Below the pieces are notes generated by a model. The model was not told where the DNA came from. It did not search any database and was given only the letters and a program-made list of their open reading frames with translations. A DNA stretch of 31,277 nt from a virus: positions 1-31,277 of IMG/VR virus record IMGVR_UViG_3300025603_001173; one strand, written 5' to 3'. The first letter of the stretch is position 1; each line of letters opens with the position of its first letter. Below, piece after piece: positions 27,208-31,277 of the stretch. The position numbers were made by a program, and so were the translations under genes.

Positions 27208-27215
27208 TATAAATA
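27208..27215 (+). promoter_or_regulatory. T4-type late promoter
   Basis: TATAAATA on the plus strand, 22 nt before the methyltransferase ATG 27238. Confidence 0.65.
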
Positions 27216-27237
27216 GTTTCTTTATGATGGATATATT

Positions 27238-27894
27238 ATGACAAAGACCTTGAAGCATATCTATTCTGGTGTAGATCAATCTGACCCTAATAGAAATAAA
27301 AATGATTTGTATAGAACCCCGCCTCTTGCTACTTATATTCTTTGCAAATACACAAAAGTACCCAAGAAAATAGTCGAGCCTTGTGCTGGCTTTGGCAATA
27401 TTGCTATAGAGTTAGAACGCAACGGACATACATTACATTGCTCAGATTTAAACTATTATAAAGAAGCATTGCTTCCGATCAAAACTAGTTATGATGCAAT
27501 GCTTCTTCCTAAAATAGAAGATTATGATGGCGTTGTCACAAACCCCCCTTATCATAAAGACTTACCTAGGAAACTTGCTGAAAAGTTTGTTGCCGAATAT
27601 GACTACGTTGCTTTCTTTGTCAGATTGACATTTTTGGAAGGTATGAAACGATATAAGTTGTTTACAAATAACCCACCCAGTGATATAATTATCTTATCGG
27701 ATCGGGTTAATTTTGGTAGCAAAGAAATTGAGCCGGTTAATTTGGAAGAACAGATAGGCGGCATGATAAGTTATATGTGGGTAATTTGGAATAAAAAGGC
27801 AGAACATACTGATACTAAACTGCAATGGGTCCTACTGAAAGACGAATATCCAGAATGGCGTGAACAATATGATGCTTGGTTAAAATCAAAATGA
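27238..27894 (+). CDS. DNA N6-adenine methyltransferase-like protein (NPPY), 218 aa
   Basis: SAM-binding motif VEPCAGFGNIAIELE (residues near 46-60), acidic HCSDLN, and the catalytic VVTNPPYHKDL (NPPY motif of amino-methylating DNA enzymes). The C-terminal part (SYMWVIWNKK) also fits phage methyltransferases. The N-terminal region has DLYRTPPLATYIL, often seen in Dam-like phage enzymes. Target sequence unknown. A late promoter precedes it, so it could modify progeny DNA. The end overlaps the next gene (ATGA). Confidence 0.82.
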   Translation: MTKTLKHIYSGVDQSDPNRNKNDLYRTPPLATYILCKYTKVPKKIVEPCAGFGNIAIELERNGHTLHCSDLNYYKEALLPIKTSYDAMLLPKIEDYDGVVTNPPYHKDLPRKLAEKFVAEYDYVAFFVRLTFLEGMKRYKLFTNNPPSDIIILSDRVNFGSKEIEPVNLEEQIGGMISYMWVIWNKKAEHTDTKLQWVLLKDEYPEWREQYDAWLKSK

Positions 27895-29081
27895 AAATTT
27901 ATTTCATACCATATACCCTAAAAACATACCTTTCCGAAACTAAGTTCCATAGTGGAATTGATGTTTCTATGATGAGTACTATGAAACTTGTTTCTGCTAT
28001 GGGGCATGATACTCGCGTATTTGCTCTAGCAAGTAATTTAGATGAAACTAAACATAATGTTTTTATTTACAATAAAGATTTAGAAGCATCTGGTGTAAAA
28101 GCATATTATAAGACTCGCAGGAAAGAAATACTCGAGTCTTTATATGCTGATATCATTAAGTATAAGCCCGATCTAATCTTCTCAAATCACGATGTAAATT
28201 CGGTATATTCTAAACTCACATCTATTGTCGATGTGCCTATTATATACCAAAATCATACAATGCCAGGTTTTTTTACCGATCTGAACAATGCAAATCTATT
28301 CTATAAACTTACTAGAAGATCAATTTATGCGCTATGTGTTTCAGACTTTCATAAAACAAAGTTTGAAAAATATTATGCAAAGACCAGATCTGAATGGGAT
28401 TTTGACGAGTTAAAAGCTGACGATGTTCTGCATAGTATCTATACCGAGCAAAAGCATATTGCAAAGGTATCGGATGATATTATCCGACACGTGTCAGCAA
28501 TGAATCCCGGCAAGAAAACATTTGGTATACATGAAGTTCTTAGTGGTACTGAATATAAATCAGAAGTATTTACTACGACAGCTTATCTTTCATCAGACGA
28601 AAAGATAAAAGAATATGGTAAAAAAAATCTTGCTAAGTTTGCTTCCGACCCACTTAGAGTAACACTCTTTGATCAACCACACGATGTCATAATGAATCAT
28701 ATCTCTACTTCTTTGTGTACATTCGTCGGGCTGGCACCTTATGATACATTTACAATTACTTCGTTTGAATCGCTAGTACGAGGTGTGCCATTAATTGTTT
28801 TTGGTACTAAGGGAAACAATCATCCAGCACTAGAGATGTGCGACGATGTAATGAAAAAACGGTACATACGGGTAGTAAGAACAAAGCAAGAGTTCATCAA
28901 AGCTGTTGCTGAATTTAGCAACTTGACTATTACAGATAGGCAAGATCTCGCCGATAGGGCTTATGCACAGAATTCAGATATAAACTTTAAACATAAACTA
29001 GAAACTATCTTCGCGGCTGCTATTACGAAGCATGCTACTGTAGTTGAGGAAGATAATATTGAACGATTCTTCGGTACATAA
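27891..29081 (+). CDS. GT-B fold glycosyltransferase-like protein, 396 aa
   Basis: Starts MKIYFIPYTLKTYLSETKFH with GIDVSMMSTMKLVSAMGHDT, a typical start of GT4-type enzymes. In the C-terminal half FVGLAPYDTFTITSFESLVRGVPLI is the nucleotide-sugar site (normally ExxxxxxxE; here DTFTITSFE). An acceptor-domain segment YQNHTMPGFF and CVSDFHKTKFEKYY also fits. AAAATG with ATGA overlap of the methyltransferase stop sets the start at 27891. Donor and acceptor unknown; context suggests DNA or virion glycosylation. Confidence 0.72.
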   Translation: MKIYFIPYTLKTYLSETKFHSGIDVSMMSTMKLVSAMGHDTRVFALASNLDETKHNVFIYNKDLEASGVKAYYKTRRKEILESLYADIIKYKPDLIFSNHDVNSVYSKLTSIVDVPIIYQNHTMPGFFTDLNNANLFYKLTRRSIYALCVSDFHKTKFEKYYAKTRSEWDFDELKADDVLHSIYTEQKHIAKVSDDIIRHVSAMNPGKKTFGIHEVLSGTEYKSEVFTTTAYLSSDEKIKEYGKKNLAKFASDPLRVTLFDQPHDVIMNHISTSLCTFVGLAPYDTFTITSFESLVRGVPLIVFGTKGNNHPALEMCDDVMKKRYIRVVRTKQEFIKAVAEFSNLTITDRQDLADRAYAQNSDINFKHKLETIFAAAITKHATVVEEDNIERFFGT

Positions 29082-29094
29082 AGGAATTAAATAA

Positions 29095-29727
29095 ATGCGC
29101 CATGCCATCATCGACTTTGAAACTTTCGGTACTAATGTATATGATTGTGCAGTTATTGACTGCTCATATTTTGTATTTGATACTGATAAAATGATTTCAG
29201 CGAACCCATATACGACAAGATCAATTGCCGATATGCAAAAATCCAAACTTTCCGTTAAGGAACAGGTTGACAAATATCAATGGAAGGTATATGATAGCAC
29301 TATACAATTCTGGCAGGATCAACCGCCCGAGATTCAAAAGAAGATTTTACCACTGAAATCTGATAAAACTGTGTCAGAGTTTACCTTGGATTTTCTATCA
29401 TATCTAACTGATGCTGGCAAGATTAACTATTGGTGGTCTCGTTCGAACTCATTTGACCCTCCTATTCTTTGGAGACTATTTGAGTCGCAACAGAAAGAAC
29501 TACATTTAAAGGAGTATCTGCCGCATTGGAAGGTACGAGACACAAGAACATTTATTGATGCAAAACTTGACTTCCCTAAAGTAAACTCGTTTATTCCTAT
29601 TCAGGATGAAAAGTTCTGGGAACAAGTGTTTCAGTTACATGACAGTTCGTGGGATATCCTAGCAGATATATTAAGAATACAAGCAATCCTGCGAGCAGAG
29701 GCTGATTTGGAAATGATTACTCGATGA
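29095..29727 (+). CDS. dexA: Exonuclease A, DexA-like, 210 aa
   Basis: DEDD-type 3'-5' exonuclease. IIDFETFGTNVYDCAVIDCS carries the first acidic pair (DFE), SRSNSFDPPIL the second Asp, and QLHDSSWDILADILRIQAIL the third. T4 DexA is 227 aa and shares the order. AAAGGAATTAAATA precedes the ATG. The stop overlaps the next gene (ATGA). Confidence 0.88.
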   Translation: MRHAIIDFETFGTNVYDCAVIDCSYFVFDTDKMISANPYTTRSIADMQKSKLSVKEQVDKYQWKVYDSTIQFWQDQPPEIQKKILPLKSDKTVSEFTLDFLSYLTDAGKINYWWSRSNSFDPPILWRLFESQQKELHLKEYLPHWKVRDTRTFIDAKLDFPKVNSFIPIQDEKFWEQVFQLHDSSWDILADILRIQAILRAEADLEMITR

Positions 29728-30596
29728 AATTAGAAATAACCGTAGAAGAACTTAGGAAGTACTCTTTGTTCGTTGGAGTACCAATGTTTGGTGGGAATTG
29801 TTCAGGTCTTTTTGCAAAGTCTACTACCGATCTTGCTACTCTGTGTGCTAAATATGGTATTAGGGTAAATTTCTATTATCTTTTTAATGAGAGCTTAATT
29901 ACCCGCGCGCGCAATTATTGCGTCGATGAATTCCTACGTTCTGACTACACACATTTAATGTTCATTGATTCTGATATTGGTTTTAATGCCAATGATGTGC
30001 TTTCCATGCTCGGCATTCAAGTAAGCTACCCAGACAAATATCATGTGATAACTGCCCCATATCCTAAGAAAACAATTGCGTGGGAAAAGATTCAGGCAGC
30101 AGTAGAGAAGAAGATTACTGATAATCCGTTTCAACTAAGCACATATGCATCAGATTTTGTTTTTAATCCTGTAGTAGGTGGATCTTCATTTAGAATTGAT
30201 GAACCAGTTGAAGTTGCAGAGGCAGGTACTGGTTTCATGCTAATTCCACAAACTACTTTTAACATATATGAAAATGCTTATCCTGAACTAAACTACAAGC
30301 CCGACCATGCACGAACTGCACACTTTGATGGCTCTAAGGATATTATGGCATATTTTGATTGCGGAATCGATCCTGAAACTCGCCGATATCTATCAGAGGA
30401 TTATTTCTTTTGTTGGAATACACGAAAAATTGGTCTTTCAGTTTATATGTGCCCATGGATTAAACTAAACCATGTAGGTACATATATCTTTAGGGGTGAT
30501 ATGTCCTCAATTGCAAAACTAGGTGCGTCACCTACTTCGACTAAAAAATCAAATCCAAAAAATTACAAAAAGAAAAAGTTAGGAATTAGACCATGA
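29724..30596 (+). CDS. GT-A fold glycosyltransferase, 290 aa
   Basis: VGVPMFGGNCSGLFA at the start, then NESLITRARNYCVDEFL and HLMFIDSDIGFNANDVL, the DxD metal/nucleotide-sugar site of GT-A enzymes (DSD). Further GGSSFRID, AGTGFMLIP and LSEDYFFCWNTRKIGLSVYM are acceptor-side motifs seen in Anp1-like and phage GT2-like proteins. The C-terminus is very basic (KKSNPKNYKKKKLGIRP), which could help DNA binding. Third glycosyltransferase of the island; the sugar is unknown. Confidence 0.8.
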   Translation: MKLEITVEELRKYSLFVGVPMFGGNCSGLFAKSTTDLATLCAKYGIRVNFYYLFNESLITRARNYCVDEFLRSDYTHLMFIDSDIGFNANDVLSMLGIQVSYPDKYHVITAPYPKKTIAWEKIQAAVEKKITDNPFQLSTYASDFVFNPVVGGSSFRIDEPVEVAEAGTGFMLIPQTTFNIYENAYPELNYKPDHARTAHFDGSKDIMAYFDCGIDPETRRYLSEDYFFCWNTRKIGLSVYMCPWIKLNHVGTYIFRGDMSSIAKLGASPTSTKKSNPKNYKKKKLGIRP

Positions 30597-30931
30597 GTAT
30601 TCTACGTGAACTGCGAGAAAAGAATGCAGAACGGCAAAAGCACTGGGTAGGTTCTGATAAAGTAGATGTGCTATTCAGGGCCGTCGAATTCTCAGGTGAA
30701 GCTGGTGAACTACTAAATGCAGTAAAGAAACTCTATAGAGCTCGAAATGGTATTATCGGGAATAAAAATACAGAAGAAGAATTACTCGAAAACCTACTGG
30801 AAGAAATGGGCGATGTTCTTATAACTCTTGATCTACTAGCTAGTTGCTACGGCATTGATCTAGAAGAAGCTGTAAAGCAAAAGTTTAATAAAACTTCGAC
30901 CAAAGTAAATATAGATGTCTTCATGAACTAA
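30593..30931 (+). CDS. MazG-like nucleotide pyrophosphohydrolase, 112 aa
   Basis: All-helical NTP pyrophosphatase: EFSGEAGELLNAVKK (E36xxE39) and LLEEMGDVLITLDLLA (ExxD, E71 and D74) form the Mg2+ site. The single-domain length fits phage MazG-like proteins. They hydrolyse nucleoside triphosphates to monophosphates; roles proposed for phages include clearing unwanted dNTPs (here perhaps dCTP if cytosine is modified) or lowering alarmones. Start overlaps the GT-A stop (ATGA). Confidence 0.87.
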   Translation: MSILRELREKNAERQKHWVGSDKVDVLFRAVEFSGEAGELLNAVKKLYRARNGIIGNKNTEEELLENLLEEMGDVLITLDLLASCYGIDLEEAVKQKFNKTSTKVNIDVFMN

Positions 30932-30935
30932 ATGA

Positions 30936-30964
30936 TTGACATCTATATACAAATGTTATATTAT
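30936..30964 (+). promoter_or_regulatory. Promoter of the sliding clamp gene
   Basis: TTGACA at 30936-30941, 17 nt spacer, -10 TATTAT at 30959-30964 (TATATT at 30957-30962 overlaps). Confidence 0.75.
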
Positions 30965-30971
30965 AAACCTA

Positions 30972-30983
30972 AGGCAATTGCCT
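30972..30983. repeat. 12-bp perfect palindrome at the gp45 transcription start
   Basis: AGGCAATTGCCT lies about 8 nt after the -10 of the promoter at 30936-30964, where transcription should begin. It may be an operator site or a dimer-binding site; too tight for a stable RNA hairpin. Confidence 0.5.
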
Positions 30984-31013
30984 ATATTATGAAAAAGTGA
31001 ATAAGGAGAAACT

Positions 31014-31277
31014 ATGAAACTTTCAGAACAGACGCTCACAATTCTAAAGAATTTTGCAACAATCAACCCATCGGTTGTATTCAAGCCAGGTTCGGAACTT
31101 CGCACAATCAGTCCACAGAAAACAGTTATGGCAATTGCATCTATTACTGATGAATTTCCGATACAAGCGTGCATTTATGACACATCACGCTTTTTGTCTA
31201 TGTGTAGTCTATACGAAAATCCCGAAATTGACTTTCAAGATAGCAAAGTTTGCTATATCAAAGACGGTAAGCGTAAA
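31014..31277 (+). CDS. 45: Sliding clamp gp45, N-terminal part (cut by window edge)
   Basis: 88 codons are seen, beginning MKLSEQTLTILKNFATINPS; T4 gp45 (228 aa) begins MKLSKDTTALLKNFATINSG. Further ITDEFPIQACIYDTSRFLSM matches the clamp domain 1. gp45 is the trimeric processivity clamp of gp43 and the activator of gp55-dependent late transcription. AAGGAG lies 5 nt before the ATG. Own promoter upstream with a palindrome at its start. Confidence 0.93.
   Translation, partial: MKLSEQTLTILKNFATINPSVVFKPGSELRTISPQKTVMAIASITDEFPIQACIYDTSRFLSMCSLYENPEIDFQDSKVCYIKDGKRK

Overview
The window is about 31 kb of a T4-like (tailed, contractile-tail) phage genome. The evidence is a set of T4-type core genes in the rightward half: a gp19-like tail tube protein, UvsY, UvsW, the late sigma factor gp55, the recombination nuclease pair gp47/gp46, a family B DNA polymerase gp43, the exonuclease DexA and, cut by the right edge, the sliding clamp gp45. 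Short T4-type late promoters (TATAAATA) occur on both strands. The base composition is AT-rich. The host is not identifiable with certainty; sigma70-type early promoters (TTGACA, 16-17 bp spacer) and a CCA-adding enzyme of the E. coli type point to a gammaproteobacterium-like host (inference).

Layout. Positions 1-12,967 are read leftward. They hold many small early genes, each block headed by its own early promoter, mixed with a few late-promoter genes: a holin-like membrane protein plus an Ala/Gly/Ser-rich protein, a SpoT-like HD hydrolase and a conserved hypothetical. The last two start with a 10-residue peptide resembling the T4 capsid-targeting sequence. A tRNA array lies at 3275-3982 (in transcription order Cys, Lys, Ile, Glu, an Arg-like element, Tyr, Phe, and a CAU-anticodon tRNA). 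Genes serving tRNA are on the same strand: TilS-like lysidine synthase and CCA-adding enzyme. Metabolic genes here are serine hydroxymethyltransferase, a eukaryotic-type phosphomannomutase, a cytidylyltransferase-like protein, and a YqiA-like hydrolase. A macro domain protein, a cyclic-phosphate-processing receiver-like protein and a small lipoprotein complete the left arm.

Positions 13,038-31,277 are read rightward: tail tube, uvsY-uvsW, gp55-gp47-gp46, then a DNA polymerase gene broken into two ORFs by an HNH homing endonuclease gene and broken again by an ORF-less group I intron. Between gp43 and gp45, where T4 has regA-62-44, lies an island of modification genes: a TET-associated-type glycosyltransferase, a sugar-nucleotide epimerase, a UDP-glucose-dehydrogenase-like protein, dCMP deaminase, an NPPY DNA methyltransferase, a GT-B and a GT-A glycosyltransferase, DexA and a MazG-like pyrophosphohydrolase. 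They look like a nucleotide/DNA or glycan modification pathway.

The most striking element is the leader of the tRNA array (4023-4210). Early and late promoters fire into a 19-codon ORF followed by a strong intrinsic terminator 41 nt before the first tRNA. Ten consecutive leader codons (3-12) are all decoded by tRNAs of the downstream array and include all seven clearly identified species. The 3' part of the leader ORF carries a 9-nt segment that can pair with the 5' arm of the terminator. This is the architecture of a trp/his-type ribosome-mediated attenuator, but tuned to the phage tRNA set: stalling when those tRNAs are scarce would allow read-through into the tRNA genes. I know of no described phage tRNA array controlled this way.
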